Origin: Synechococcus sp. CBW1108 | GTDB lineage: Bacteria; Cyanobacteriota; Cyanobacteriia; PCC-6307; Cyanobiaceae | NCBI RefSeq assembly: GCF_015840335.1 | Contig: NZ_CP060395.1 | Location: forward strand, 1,711,277 to 1,775,276 | Reading direction: 5' to 3' | Length of the DNA stretch: 64,000 bases | In this document: in pieces, positions 44,089 through 52,618 of the stretch | How the letters are laid out: each line of letters begins with the position of its first letter | How positions within the stretch are numbered: the first letter of the stretch is position 1 | Position numbers and translations under genes: made by a program | The notes under the pieces: generated by a model | Databases searched by the model: none | The model's input: only the letters and a program-made list of their open reading frames with translations | What the model was told of the DNA's origin: nothing

Positions 44089-46992
44089 ATGCCCGAGGCC
44101 CCTCCACCAGGGCAGCCCCCGAGGATTGAAACGTTTCAGTCACGTTCGCAGCCCCGCGGAGCCCGATGGGATCTGCAGCCGCTGTGGAGCTGGCCACAGG
44201 CCGAGGGTGGCCAGGGCCAGGCCCTGGCCGATCCCTGGGGGGCGCTGCATCGCCCCGACTGGCACTCGCGGGGACTGCTGATCTGGCCCCGGGGTGGCCA
44301 GTGGCGCCGGCTGAGGCTGGAGCTGGCCTGTCCGGATCCCTGGCGGCAGCTCCAGGTTCCCGCTCAGGTGGCCCAGGCCCGTCTGGTGTTGCGCTGGTGG
44401 GCTGATAAGGCCGAACTGCGGGTGGATGGCCAGGTAGTGCATGGCGGCGATCTGTTTGATACGGCCTGTCGCTGGGTGTTGCCCCAGCGCTGGTGGCAGG
44501 GGGAGGCCCTGCTGATTGAGCTGCGGCTGCGCAGCCCTCTCCACGACGACGGGGCCTTGATCGAGAGTCGCCTGGAGCTCGAACCCCTGGATCCGGCGGA
44601 CCCCGCCGGCCTGTTGGCCGAAACCAAGGCTGAGCTGGCCCAGCTGCGGGCCGGCCAGCCCCTGCGCGGCGGCTTCCACCTGCTAGGCCACGCCCACCTG
44701 GACCTGGCCTGGCTGTGGCCGGTGGCCGATACCTGGCAGGCGGCCGAGCGCACCTTCTCTGCTGCACTGGATCTGATCGAGCGCTTCGGCGAGCTCCATT
44801 TCGCCCACTCCACGCCGGCCCTCTACGCCTGGTTGGAGCAGTACAGGCCTGAGCTGTTCACCCGCCTGCGCCGGGCGGTCGCAGCCGGTCGGTTCGAGCC
44901 GATCAATGGTCCCTGGGTAGAGAGCGATTGTGTGTTGATCAGCAGCGCCTCGCTGTTGCGCCAGTTTCAGCTGGGCCAGCACTACAGCACCACCACCTTT
45001 GCGGAGCTGGAGCACGCCCTGGCCTGGCTGCCGGACAGCTTTGGCTTCGCCGCCGGTCTGCCGGCCGTGGCCCGCAGCACTGGCGTGCGTTGGTTCTGCA
45101 CCCACAAGCTCTTCTGGAACGCTACCAATCCCTTTCCCCACCGGCTGTTTCGCTGGCGCAGCCGCTGTGGTGCCGAGCTGCTGGCCCTGATGACTGCCCC
45201 GATCGGCACCGATGGGGATCCGCTGGCGATGGAGCGCTATCGCCTGGCCTGGCAGGCGGCGACGGGGGTGGACGGGACCCTCTGGCTGCCTGGGGTTGGC
45301 GACCATGGCGGCGGCCCTACGGCAGAAATGCTTGAGCAGCTGCGGCTCTGGCAACAGCAAGACGAGGCCGCACCCCAGCGGCACGGCAGCCTGCGGGCCT
45401 ACCTGGCCGAGCTCGAGCCGCTGGCCCGGCGGCTGCCGGTGTGGCGCGATGAGCTCTACCTGGAGCTGCACCGGGGCTGCGCCACCTCCCGTCCCGATCA
45501 AAAGCGCCACAACCGCACCCTGGAGCGCCTGCTGAGGGAGGCGGATCTGGCCCAGGCGTTGGCCGGTTCAGGCCCGTCGGTTGCCTGGGAGACCTTGCTG
45601 TTCCAGCAGTTTCACGACATCCTGCCGGGCACCTCGATTCCGGAGGTGTTTGACCAGGCTGAGCCCCAGTGGCGGGCCGCCCGCCGCCGCGCCTGCTTCC
45701 TAAGGGATCGGGCCCTGCAGGCCTGGCTAGGGCCCTGCCGGGGCTGGTGGGTTGCCCAGCTGCAGCCCCTGGCAGCTCGGGCCCGCACCCTGAGGTTGCC
45801 AGCGGGCCGCTGGAGCCATACCGGCCTTGAGCTGCCGGCCCAGGCGGCCCGCGGCGGCGGCCAGTGGCTGCAGTTGCCTGCTCTGGCCGGGGTGGATGCG
45901 CTGGAGCTGGAGCTGGATCTAGAGCTGGAGCGCAGGGCCGGATCCCCCGCTGGCGTGGCAGCGCCCGTGTGGGTCGAGGGCTGGCGCTGCGGCAATGGTT
46001 TGGTGAGCTTTGAGCTGGGCCCCCAGGGCCTGGAGCAGCTCTGGGATGGCACGGGCCAGCCCCAGCTCGGGGCTCCCCTGGCCTGGCGGCGCTACGCCGA
46101 TCGGGGTGAGTTCTGGGATGCCTGGGATATCGCCGCCGACTACCGGGAGCAGCCGCTGGAGTGGGCTTGGCAGGGCGAGCCGACCTGGCTCGAGTGCGGA
46201 CCGCTCTGCACCAGTTTTCTGTGGCGCGGCTGTTGCGGTGCCAGCCGGCTGCGGCTGGAGGGGCGCTTGCTGGCCAACACCCCCTGGTTGGAATTGGTGC
46301 TGAGCGTTGATTGGCGCCAGCGCCACGAGTTGCTGCGCCTGGAGGTCCCCCTGGCCCAGCCGGCGGACCGCTGGGCTGCCGACACCTCCGGGGGGGTGCT
46401 CGAGCGGCCGGCCCAGCCGGTCACGGCCCGGGAGCGGGCCCGCTGGGAGGTGGCGGCGATCAGCTGGATCGCGTCGGTGGCTGCAGATGGGGGTCTGGCG
46501 GTGTTACTCGATGGCCCCCAGGGGGTTTCGGCGAGCCCGAGCCAGCTGGGCGTGTCCCTGCTGCGGGCCCCCACCTGGCCTGACCCTGGCGCCGATAACG
46601 GCCGCCAGCGGCTGCGGCTGGCCCTGATGCCCTGTCGCCTGGGTTGGGGCCGCGCCGGGGTGCCCCAGCAAGCCGTGGCCTTTCGCGAGCCTCTCTGGCT
46701 GCGGCCGGCGGCGGTCCAGGCCCGGCCTGCCCCGCGCCCGTCCTTGCCTTGCCTGGGGGAGGGCTTGCTGCTGTTGGGTTGCCGGCCTTCTGGGGCGACA
46801 GGAACAGTGGTGCTGACCGTGCAGAACTGCTCCCCGTGTCGCCGCCGCCTGAAATTGGGCCCCAACTGGCAGTTGCTGCAGCGTCTCGATGGGCTGGAGA
46901 GGCCCCTGCCCCTAGATCAGCTGCCAGGCGGGGATCCCTGCTTGCTGCTGCCCTGGAGCATCGGTTTTTGGCGCTTCTCAGTCTTCCCTTAG
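44089..46992 (+). CDS. Alpha-mannosidase, glycoside hydrolase family 38
   Basis: 967 residues from ATG 44089. The zinc-binding start of the catalytic domain is GHAHLDLAWLWP (His201, Asp205); the nucleophile Asp316 lies in WLPDSFGFAAG; WVESDCVLIS and FHDILPGTSIPEVFD are further GH38 marks. No signal peptide is seen, so a cytoplasmic enzyme acting on mannose-containing oligosaccharides or surface glycan intermediates is likely. The C-terminal beta domains are present, so the gene is complete. No sugar transporter or other glycosidase is adjacent. Rather GC-rich and Trp-rich. Convergent with psbN, 7 bases apart. Confidence 0.9.
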   Translation: MPEAPPPGQPPRIETFQSRSQPRGARWDLQPLWSWPQAEGGQGQALADPWGALHRPDWHSRGLLIWPRGGQWRRLRLELACPDPWRQLQVPAQVAQARLVLRWWADKAELRVDGQVVHGGDLFDTACRWVLPQRWWQGEALLIELRLRSPLHDDGALIESRLELEPLDPADPAGLLAETKAELAQLRAGQPLRGGFHLLGHAHLDLAWLWPVADTWQAAERTFSAALDLIERFGELHFAHSTPALYAWLEQYRPELFTRLRRAVAAGRFEPINGPWVESDCVLISSASLLRQFQLGQHYSTTTFAELEHALAWLPDSFGFAAGLPAVARSTGVRWFCTHKLFWNATNPFPHRLFRWRSRCGAELLALMTAPIGTDGDPLAMERYRLAWQAATGVDGTLWLPGVGDHGGGPTAEMLEQLRLWQQQDEAAPQRHGSLRAYLAELEPLARRLPVWRDELYLELHRGCATSRPDQKRHNRTLERLLREADLAQALAGSGPSVAWETLLFQQFHDILPGTSIPEVFDQAEPQWRAARRRACFLRDRALQAWLGPCRGWWVAQLQPLAARARTLRLPAGRWSHTGLELPAQAARGGGQWLQLPALAGVDALELELDLELERRAGSPAGVAAPVWVEGWRCGNGLVSFELGPQGLEQLWDGTGQPQLGAPLAWRRYADRGEFWDAWDIAADYREQPLEWAWQGEPTWLECGPLCTSFLWRGCCGASRLRLEGRLLANTPWLELVLSVDWRQRHELLRLEVPLAQPADRWAADTSGGVLERPAQPVTARERARWEVAAISWIASVAADGGLAVLLDGPQGVSASPSQLGVSLLRAPTWPDPGADNGRQRLRLALMPCRLGWGRAGVPQQAVAFREPLWLRPAAVQARPAPRPSLPCLGEGLLLLGCRPSGATGTVVLTVQNCSPCRRRLKLGPNWQLLQRLDGLERPLPLDQLPGGDPCLLLPWSIGFWRFSVFP

Positions 46993-46999
46993 TCGTCTC

Positions 47000-47149
47000 T
47001 CAGTCGTCGTGGTCGTCGAAGGGGTCGGTGAGACCCTTTGACGGGGGGCCGAAGGCCTGATAGACCCCAAAACCGGTGAGGGCCAGGAGCACCGCCAGCA
47101 CGGCAAGGGCCACGGAGAGGGCCGGTGAGCTGGTGGTGGTTGGATCCAT
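47000..47149 (-). CDS. psbN: PsbN
   Basis: 49 residues from ATG 47149, one membrane helix (ALSVALAVLAVLLALTGFGVYQAFG) and the conserved tail GPPSKGLTDPFDDHDD. PsbN is not a stable photosystem II subunit but is needed for reaction-centre assembly and repair. It is coded opposite to psbH, 119 bases away, the standard head-to-head arrangement in cyanobacteria and plastids. An in-frame GTG/ATG upstream (to 47200) would add non-conserved residues. Confidence 0.95.
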   Translation of the reverse strand: MDPTTTSSPALSVALAVLAVLLALTGFGVYQAFGPPSKGLTDPFDDHDD

Positions 47150-47268
47150 GGCTAGGGAAAGGTGCAGGTGTCGGGTTGCGTCACAACTCTCGACGCCCAA
47201 GCGCGGCAGGGCGCTCAGGCCCCTTACAGTAACGGGAGCGATTCAATGCCCGAGGGGCTTCTGCAGAC

Positions 47269-47469
47269 ATGGCCCAACGCACCCGCCTCGGCGACATCCT
47301 GCGGCCACTCAATTCCGAGTACGGCAAGGTTGTTCCCGGTTGGGGCACCACGCCCGTGATGGGCATCTTCATGGTGCTGTTCCTGGTGTTCCTGCTGGTG
47401 ATTCTCCAGCTGTACAACAAGTCGCTGCTGCTAGAGGGCATCACGGTCAACTGGAATGGACTTGGCTGA
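47269..47469 (+). CDS. psbH: Photosystem II protein H (PsbH)
   Basis: 66 residues: [32 protein letters not shown], then one helix ([20 protein letters not shown]) and [10 protein letters not shown]. All are conserved in PsbH, which helps QB-site function and CP47 assembly. The N-terminal threonines phosphorylated in plants are not all kept, as usual for cyanobacteria. Head-to-head with psbN. tatA follows 36 bases after the stop. Confidence 0.97.
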   Translation: MAQRTRLGDILRPLNSEYGKVVPGWGTTPVMGIFMVLFLVFLLVILQLYNKSLLLEGITVNWNGLG

Positions 47470-47505
47470 GGCCGCGGCCATTCCTCCCCTGCCAGAACCG
47501 GTTCC

Positions 47506-47850
47506 ATGAACATCTTTGGCATTGGACTTCCCGAAATGGCGGTGATCGCCGCCATCGGGCTTCTGGTGTTCGGCCCGAAGCGCTTGCCGGAGCTAGGTAA
47601 AACCCTGGGTCGCACCCTCAAGGGGTTCCAGTCGGCCTCCTCCGAATTCGAGAAGGAATTCAAATCAGCCATCACTACTGCCGACGTCACCACTACTGAA
47701 ATCACCACTGCCAACCTGCCCGAGGTGCGACCTGGCGAGATTCAGGCAGTTGGGCAGGCGGTAGGTCAAGCCGTTGGCCAGGCGGTCGGGCAGGTAGTTC
47801 AGTCCGAAGCTGGAGGGCTGCACCAGCCCGTTGACGGCCCGCCCGCCTGA
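47506..47850 (+). CDS. tatA: Twin-arginine translocase subunit TatA/E
   Basis: 114 residues. An N-terminal helix MNIFGIGLPEMAVIAAIGLLVFGPKRLPELG with the FGPKRLPELG hinge, then an amphipathic helix (TLGRTLKGFQSASSEFEKEF), identify TatA/TatE. TatA builds the pore that exports folded proteins with RR signal peptides across thylakoid and plasma membranes. The tail is unusual: a run of QAVG repeats (residues ~80-97) coded by a 12-base tandem repeat. psbH-tatA-pth is compact, and pth starts 6 bases after the stop. Confidence 0.93.
   Translation: MNIFGIGLPEMAVIAAIGLLVFGPKRLPELGKTLGRTLKGFQSASSEFEKEFKSAITTADVTTTEITTANLPEVRPGEIQAVGQAVGQAVGQAVGQVVQSEAGGLHQPVDGPPA
47743..47799. repeat. Imperfect 12-base tandem repeat in the tatA tail
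   Basis: Four units coding QAVG and a decayed fifth (QVV). Third-codon bases vary between units (gtt/gta/gtc; ggg/ggt/ggc), so the peptide is kept while the DNA has drifted. This differs from the near-identical repeat at 22215 and suggests an older, selected peptide repeat. Confidence 0.9.
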
Positions 47851-47856
47851 GCTCGG

Positions 47857-48480
47857 GTGATTGCGACCAGTTCGGCCCTACAGCTGGTGGCAGGTCTGGG
47901 TAACCCCGGGGCCAACTACGCCGCCACCCGCCACAACGTTGGCTTCATGGCCCTCGAGCGGCTGGCCGCCGCCGCAGGCTCCTCCTTTCGCCAGCAGACC
48001 AAGCTGCGCGGCCTGCTCGCCGAGGTGGGTCAGGGTGCGGCCCGGCTGCGCCTGTTGATGCCCCAGACCTACATGAACGAAAGCGGCCGCTCGATTCGTG
48101 CCGCCCTCGACTGGTTTGGCCTGGATCCGGCCCAGCTGCTCGTTGTGGTCGACGACATGGACCTGCCCTTGGGCAAGCTGCGGCTCCGGGCCAGGGGTAG
48201 TGCGGGAGGCCATAACGGCCTGCGCAGCACTATCAATCATCTCGGCACCCAGGATTTTCCCCGGCTACGCATCGGCATCGGGGCCCCCGCCGAGGATCCG
48301 GCCGAACGCCGCGCCCAAACCATCGGCCACGTGCTGGGGCGCTTCAGTGCCGCCGAGCAGCCCCTGCTGGAGGCGGTGCTCAGTGAGGTGGAAACGGGGA
48401 TTGGTCTGATTCAAAGCCTGGGCCTGGAGCGGGCGGGGAATCGGCTCAACGGTTTTCAGCCCCACGGCACGCCAGCATGA
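47857..48480 (+). CDS. pth: Peptidyl-tRNA hydrolase
   Basis: 207 residues from GTG 47857. LVAGLGNPGANYAATRHNVGFMALE contains the catalytic His and Asn; PQTYMNESG and VDDMDLPLGKLRLRARGSAGGHNGLRS complete the active site. Pth frees tRNA from peptidyl-tRNA dropped by stalled ribosomes. Six bases after tatA; DUF3146 starts 4 bases after its stop, giving a likely psbH-tatA-pth-DUF3146 transcript. Confidence 0.96.
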   Translation: MIATSSALQLVAGLGNPGANYAATRHNVGFMALERLAAAAGSSFRQQTKLRGLLAEVGQGAARLRLLMPQTYMNESGRSIRAALDWFGLDPAQLLVVVDDMDLPLGKLRLRARGSAGGHNGLRSTINHLGTQDFPRLRIGIGAPAEDPAERRAQTIGHVLGRFSAAEQPLLEAVLSEVETGIGLIQSLGLERAGNRLNGFQPHGTPA

Positions 48481-48484
48481 GTCC

Positions 48485-48742
48485 ATGGCCCAGCTACCCG
48501 CCACCACTGCCCAGCTCCGCGTCCTGCATCAGAGCTTCAGCCAGCGGGTGCTGGAGGGAGAAATCAGTGCCGGTGGGTATCGCTGGAGTTTCCGCTGGGC
48601 GTTTGACCGCGGCGAACTGAGTGTGGAGCCCTCCCTAGGGCGGGCCCTGATCCAGGACGCCTTGCTGCGCTACCTGCTCAAGGTGGATTACCAGCTGGAA
48701 CCCGGCGGCGACTATGTGTTCACGGTGCGGGCCCGTTTTTAA
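48485..48742 (+). CDS. DUF3146 family protein
   Basis: 85 residues with AGGYRWSFRWAFDRGELSVEPSLGRALIQDALLRYLL and a strand-rich end, as in DUF3146 of cyanobacteria. No signal or membrane helix. Unknown function. It is tied to pth by a 4-base gap and overlaps the convergent resolvase-like gene by 23 bases at the 3' ends. Confidence 0.83.
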   Translation: MAQLPATTAQLRVLHQSFSQRVLEGEISAGGYRWSFRWAFDRGELSVEPSLGRALIQDALLRYLLKVDYQLEPGGDYVFTVRARF

Positions 48743-49199
48743 ACCCATCCGCTGGCCACTGGCGCAGCACCTCGCCGTAGCGGCGCCGCAGCGGTTCCCC
48801 CAGCCAGCGTTCCAGCAGCAGCTGGGCTACGACGTCGTCAATATCCCTTGGGGGCAGCCGCAGGCCGGTGGGCAGTAGGCGCATCCAGGGGTTTGGCGGA
48901 TCCAGCTCCCAGTAGCGCTCGCGGGCGGCCAGGCTGCTGCCGCGCTCATCAACCAGGGTCAGCTCCAGGTTGAGTTGGCGCAGTAGGGGGCGCCAGGGGT
49001 GACTGCCGGTGCCGTTGCCCAGAATCACCCTGGCCAGGCCGCGTTGCTGCCAGGCCTGCAGCAGGCCCTGGCTGGCTGGGGGAGGCAGGATTGCCGCCTC
49101 CAGGACTTGCCCCTGGGATGCATCGGCCAGCACCAGGCCACATTTGCTGTTGCCTGGGTCGAGGCCGGCGATCAACGCTGACGCCTGCATGCCGGTCAT
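48720..49199 (-). CDS. RNase H-fold resolvase-like protein (RuvC/YqgF-type)
   Basis: 159 residues from ATG 49199 (ATG 49190 also possible). IAGLDPGNSKCGLVLAD gives the first catalytic Asp, TLVDERGSS the acidic residue of the middle strand, and PRDIDDVVAQLLLE the last Asp pair. This matches the RuvC/YqgF superfamily used in Holliday junction or pre-16S rRNA processing; which one applies is not clear. It follows DUF3084 with an ATGA overlap, and the pair is conserved in cyanobacteria as far as I recall. Confidence 0.75.
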   Translation of the reverse strand: MTGMQASALIAGLDPGNSKCGLVLADASQGQVLEAAILPPPASQGLLQAWQQRGLARVILGNGTGSHPWRPLLRQLNLELTLVDERGSSLAARERYWELDPPNPWMRLLPTGLRLPPRDIDDVVAQLLLERWLGEPLRRRYGEVLRQWPADGFKNGPAP

Positions 49200-50389
49200 G
49201 GGCGCCGGGGCCCCCTCGGGATGTCGTCCGCCGGCGGTCGCAACCAGCGCAACTCGACTGCAATCGGATCGGGGGTGTCGGCATCGCGCAGCACCACGGC
49301 TTCCAGCTGCACCACCTGGCCAGCGGGTCTTTCGCCCAGGGCCCGACCCAGTTGGTTCAGGCTGGCTGCGTCGAATTGCAACCCCTCCACCAGGGTGCCC
49401 TGGCGCTGGGCGCGGGCATAGGCCGCCGCCAGCAGCAGGTTCAAGCGGCGGTTGATGCCATCTAGGCCGGTGAGGTCTCCCTCCACCGTGGTGCTGGCCA
49501 GCACCTCGCCGGCCTTGACGACGGGTCGATTTGGCCGCAAGTCGGGGAAGGCCAGCACCTGGCGCTCCCCCCGCAGCACGTTGGCGGCCGAGAGGATGCT
49601 CACCACCCAGCGGCCGGGCTTGGCGAGCAGCTCCTCCAGTTTGGCGATGTCGTTTCTGGGCACCAGCAGGATCTGGCGATCCGGTGGTTGGCCCGGTAAC
49701 ACCCGGCGGAAGGCGTTGATGTTTGCCTGCTGCAAAAGGGCCGTGATCACCTGCTGGGCTTGCTCGGGGCGTTCCAGGGCCACCTTGGCGCTGGAGAGGA
49801 TTTGCCCGCTGGTGATCACCACATCGCCGCGGCGCAGGGCGATCAGGTTGCTTTCCAGATCCTTGAGCTCTTGGGCTCCCGCCGCAATTCGCTTGCGCAC
49901 CTGGCTCAATTCGGCCTCGGTGCGGCCAATCTCCGCGTCCCGGTCCCGCACTTCGAGGTTGAGCCGGGAGCGCTCCTGCTCCAGGCGATTGCGCTGGGCG
50001 ACCAGGGGGGCCAGTTCCTGCCGCAGCTTGCTGGCACGGGCCTGGGCCTGCTCAAAGCGCTGCTGGGCATCTCGCTTGCCCTGTTCGGCTCGGTTGAGCT
50101 CCAGCTGACTGCTGGCCAGCAGGCGACGACTATTGGCCAGGCGCTCCTCCAGTTGGTCGAGTTCAAACAGGCCTGTGCGCAGGCGTTCGCTCACCAGCAG
50201 CATCAGGCCGAGGGAGATGGCACTGATCAGGCTGCCGGTGAGCACCGTGATCAGAACGGCGGTGTTGCGGGGCCGCAGCCTGAACAGGCTCAGCCGCGCC
50301 TTGCCCACCCGGCTCCCCAGACGGTCGCCCAGGTTGGAGAGCACTCCGCCCAGCACCAGCAGCGTCAGGATCAGCAGCCAACCCGTCAC
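49196..50389 (-). CDS. DUF3084 coiled-coil membrane protein
   Basis: 397 residues from GTG 50389. Two membrane helices (WLLILTLLVLGGVLSNL and TAVLITVLTGSLISAISLGLMLL) precede a long coiled coil (~residues 80-170, rich in Gln, Glu, Arg, Leu). A globular C-terminal domain contains VITSGQILSSAKVALERPEQAQ. Typical of DUF3084, known from cyanobacteria and some other bacteria. Likely anchored in the inner membrane with the coiled coil in cytoplasm or periplasm. Function unknown. It lies 34 bases downstream of ntcA on the same strand, so NtcA may share its transcript. Confidence 0.85.
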   Translation of the reverse strand: MTGWLLILTLLVLGGVLSNLGDRLGSRVGKARLSLFRLRPRNTAVLITVLTGSLISAISLGLMLLVSERLRTGLFELDQLEERLANSRRLLASSQLELNRAEQGKRDAQQRFEQAQARASKLRQELAPLVAQRNRLEQERSRLNLEVRDRDAEIGRTEAELSQVRKRIAAGAQELKDLESNLIALRRGDVVITSGQILSSAKVALERPEQAQQVITALLQQANINAFRRVLPGQPPDRQILLVPRNDIAKLEELLAKPGRWVVSILSAANVLRGERQVLAFPDLRPNRPVVKAGEVLASTTVEGDLTGLDGINRRLNLLLAAAYARAQRQGTLVEGLQFDAASLNQLGRALGERPAGQVVQLEAVVLRDADTPDPIAVELRWLRPPADDIPRGPRRP

Positions 50390-50423
50390 GTGCGTCTGCG
50401 ACCGGCCCCAGTATCTCCGGAGT

Positions 50424-51164
50424 TCAGCTGAAGCGCTTGGCCAGGGCGATGGGATCAAACACCGTTATCTTCTTACGGTCGATCTGCACCAGGCCATCGT
50501 TGCGCAGATCCCCGAGCAATCGGGTGATGGTCACCCGGGTTGAGCCGATCGCTTCGGCGATGGCCTGGTGGGAAAGACGCAGATCAATGGTGATTCCTTG
50601 GCTGCTGGGAACCCCAAAGTCGCGGCAGAGCACCAGGAGGAAACTGACCAGCCGTGAACTCATGTCCCGGTGGGTGAGGGTTTCGATCATCGTTTCGGTC
50701 TGCAGAATCCGCGAGGAGAGACCTTGAAGCAGTAGGAGCCCCACGCTGGCATCCTGTTCGATCGCCTTGCGCACGGAGGTCGCCGGCGCGGTGACAATCT
50801 CCACCCGGGTGAAGGCGATGGCGTGATAAAAGCGATCTGAGCGCTGGCCCGTGAGCAGGGAGAGGACGCCGAATAGGCTGTTCTCACGCAGCAGGGCAAC
50901 GGTGATCTCCTCACCGGATTCGTAGACCCGTGACAGGCGCACGGCACCGCGGCGCAAAAGATAGACCCGTTCGGCCGGATCACCGGGGAAAAAGATAGTT
51001 TTTCCCCGCTCTATTGTTTCGGCAGTGCTGCCGGCCAGCCCGCGGATCACTTCCTGCAGGGTGGGACCCGCCTGACTGGCACTGCCCATACCCGCCACCG
51101 AACCCGGGGCCCCTGTGGTTGGAGTGTTGGCGGTACGGCTGAATCCGTGGGTAGCGCCAACCAT
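50424..51164 (-). CDS. ntcA: Global nitrogen regulator NtcA
   Basis: 247 residues from ATG 51164; ATG 51089 (222 residues) fits the usual family length and may be the real start. CRP/FNR family: the cyclic-nucleotide-like sensor domain ([30 protein letters not shown]) binds 2-oxoglutarate. The HTH ([25 protein letters not shown]) recognises GTA-N8-TAC sites, and [15 protein letters not shown] ends the protein. NtcA activates ammonium-repressed genes under nitrogen limitation. No full GTA-N8-TAC box was found in its own promoter region (51165-51373). Confidence 0.96.
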   Translation of the reverse strand: MVGATHGFSRTANTPTTGAPGSVAGMGSASQAGPTLQEVIRGLAGSTAETIERGKTIFFPGDPAERVYLLRRGAVRLSRVYESGEEITVALLRENSLFGVLSLLTGQRSDRFYHAIAFTRVEIVTAPATSVRKAIEQDASVGLLLLQGLSSRILQTETMIETLTHRDMSSRLVSFLLVLCRDFGVPSSQGITIDLRLSHQAIAEAIGSTRVTITRLLGDLRNDGLVQIDRKKITVFDPIALAKRFS

Positions 51165-51373
51165 TACGGCTCTGGCATATCTCGGGACCTTAAGGATCGC
51201 CTGTAGGGATCCCTGTAGCAATACACACGGTTTCCTGGCTCTCCCCCTGGGACGATAGGCGTTGGTACAGGTGTTTCCGCTAGGGATGGGGTCGGATGCT
51301 TGTGAAGCGACCCGATGCCGCTACATTCAGCTTCGCGCAGTCGCCCATCAGCGGCTGTCGTTTCAGAGAGTTC

Positions 51374-51943
51374 ATGACCGCCAGCTTGCCCCTTGCCCCA
51401 GTCACCCCGGCCCCCGTGCTGCGTCTGGTAGCCCAACAGGAGGGGCTGCTGCAGATTCACACGGCTCCGTTTCGGGGCAGTTTTGGGTCGGTGTTGAGCC
51501 AGGCCCTGCGGACCGCCGGCCTGGGTAGCAGGGTGCTGGTGAGCCAGTTGCTCAAGGGAGGGGTGGATCAGGGGCTCGAAAGCAGCCTTTGGCTGTGTGG
51601 GCGCCTGCAGTGGCTGCGGCCCGGGGTGCCCTACTGCATCTCGGAGCCGGCGGCCAGCCAGTCTGAGGAGTTGACTGCCCAGTCGCTGGCGGCCCAGTCT
51701 CTAGCGGCAGTGCAGCAGGTGTGGGCCTACAGCCGAGAGCGGCTGCTCAGTGGGGCAGTAGACCTGCTGGTGCTTGATGAGCTCGGGCTGGCAGTGGAGC
51801 TGGGCTATCTCGATAAAGCTGAGGTGCTTGCCACCCTGGAGCGCCGTCCGGTCCATCTGGATGTCATTGTGACCGGCCCGGCCATGGCTCCTGAATTGAT
51901 GGCCATGGCCGACCAGGTCACCAAGCTGCGGCGTGGTCTCTAG
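51374..51943 (+). CDS. CobO/BtuR-like protein with degenerate P-loop
   Basis: 189 residues from ATG 51374. The overall pattern is that of the corrinoid adenosyltransferase CobO/BtuR: QIHTAP at strand 1, DLLVLDELGLAVELGYL (Walker B-type Asp-Glu), and HLDVIVTGPAMAPELMAMADQVTKL. But the Walker A loop expected as GxGKGKT reads APFRGSFGSVL, lacking the lysine and threonine. The protein may therefore not bind ATP in the usual way. Such P-loop family proteins next to ntcA are known in picocyanobacteria. Same strand as dcd, 43 bases upstream of it. Confidence 0.72.
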   Translation: MTASLPLAPVTPAPVLRLVAQQEGLLQIHTAPFRGSFGSVLSQALRTAGLGSRVLVSQLLKGGVDQGLESSLWLCGRLQWLRPGVPYCISEPAASQSEELTAQSLAAQSLAAVQQVWAYSRERLLSGAVDLLVLDELGLAVELGYLDKAEVLATLERRPVHLDVIVTGPAMAPELMAMADQVTKLRRGL

Positions 51944-51986
51944 GGGCTTTTGATGGCCCCGTCGTTCCTGTTTCCCCTTCCCGTCA

Positions 51987-52580
51987 ATGCTCAAGAACGA
52001 CCGCTGGATCAATGAGCAGGCCGCCTCCGGGATGCTTCAGCCCTTCCAGTCGAGCCTGGTGCGCCACCTGGATCCGGATACGGCTAGCTCGCCGGTGCTC
52101 AGCTACGGCTGCTCCTCCTATGGCTACGACCTGAGGCTCTCTGCTAAGGAGTTTTTAATTTTCCGGCACGTGCCTGGCACGGTGGTGAACCCGAAGCGGT
52201 TCAATCCCGCCAACCTCGAGCCCGCACCCCTAAATCAGGATGGGGACGGGGTCTATTTCATTCTGCCGGCCCACTCCTACGGCCTCGGTGTGGCGCTGGA
52301 GAAGATGAAAGTGCCCGCCAATATCACCGTGATTTGCCTGGGTAAGAGCACCTATGCTCGTCTAGGCATCATCGTCAACACCACGCCGGCTGAGGCGAGT
52401 TGGGAGGGCCATCTCACCCTTGAGTTCAGTAATTCCTCGGGAGCCGATTGCCGCATCTACGCCAACGAGGGTATCTGCCAGCTGTTGTTCTTTGAGGGGG
52501 ATCCCTGCGCAACCACCTATCATGATCGCGCTGGCAAGTATCAGCACCAACCAGAGCGGGTCACCCTGGCGCGTATTTAG
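51987..52580 (+). CDS. dcd: dCTP deaminase
   Basis: 197 residues. SSYGYDLRL, the substrate loop GKSTYARLGIIVNTTPAEASWEG with the catalytic Glu, and LEFSNSSG identify Dcd. It deaminates dCTP to dUTP, the main route to dUMP for thymidylate synthesis. In this window the next step is provided by ThyX, coded convergently 38 bases away. Length and motifs are normal. Confidence 0.95.
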   Translation: MLKNDRWINEQAASGMLQPFQSSLVRHLDPDTASSPVLSYGCSSYGYDLRLSAKEFLIFRHVPGTVVNPKRFNPANLEPAPLNQDGDGVYFILPAHSYGLGVALEKMKVPANITVICLGKSTYARLGIIVNTTPAEASWEGHLTLEFSNSSGADCRIYANEGICQLLFFEGDPCATTYHDRAGKYQHQPERVTLARI

Positions 52581-52618
52581 GGCTGCCGGAGGAATAGCAG
52601 ACGCTGGGGTATGGCCCG

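Noticed and set aside
51202-51225. TGTA/TACA half-sites upstream of ntcA as an NtcA autoregulation box
   Set aside because: GTA and TAC here are 4 or 16 bases apart, not the required 8, so the site does not match GTA-N8-TAC.
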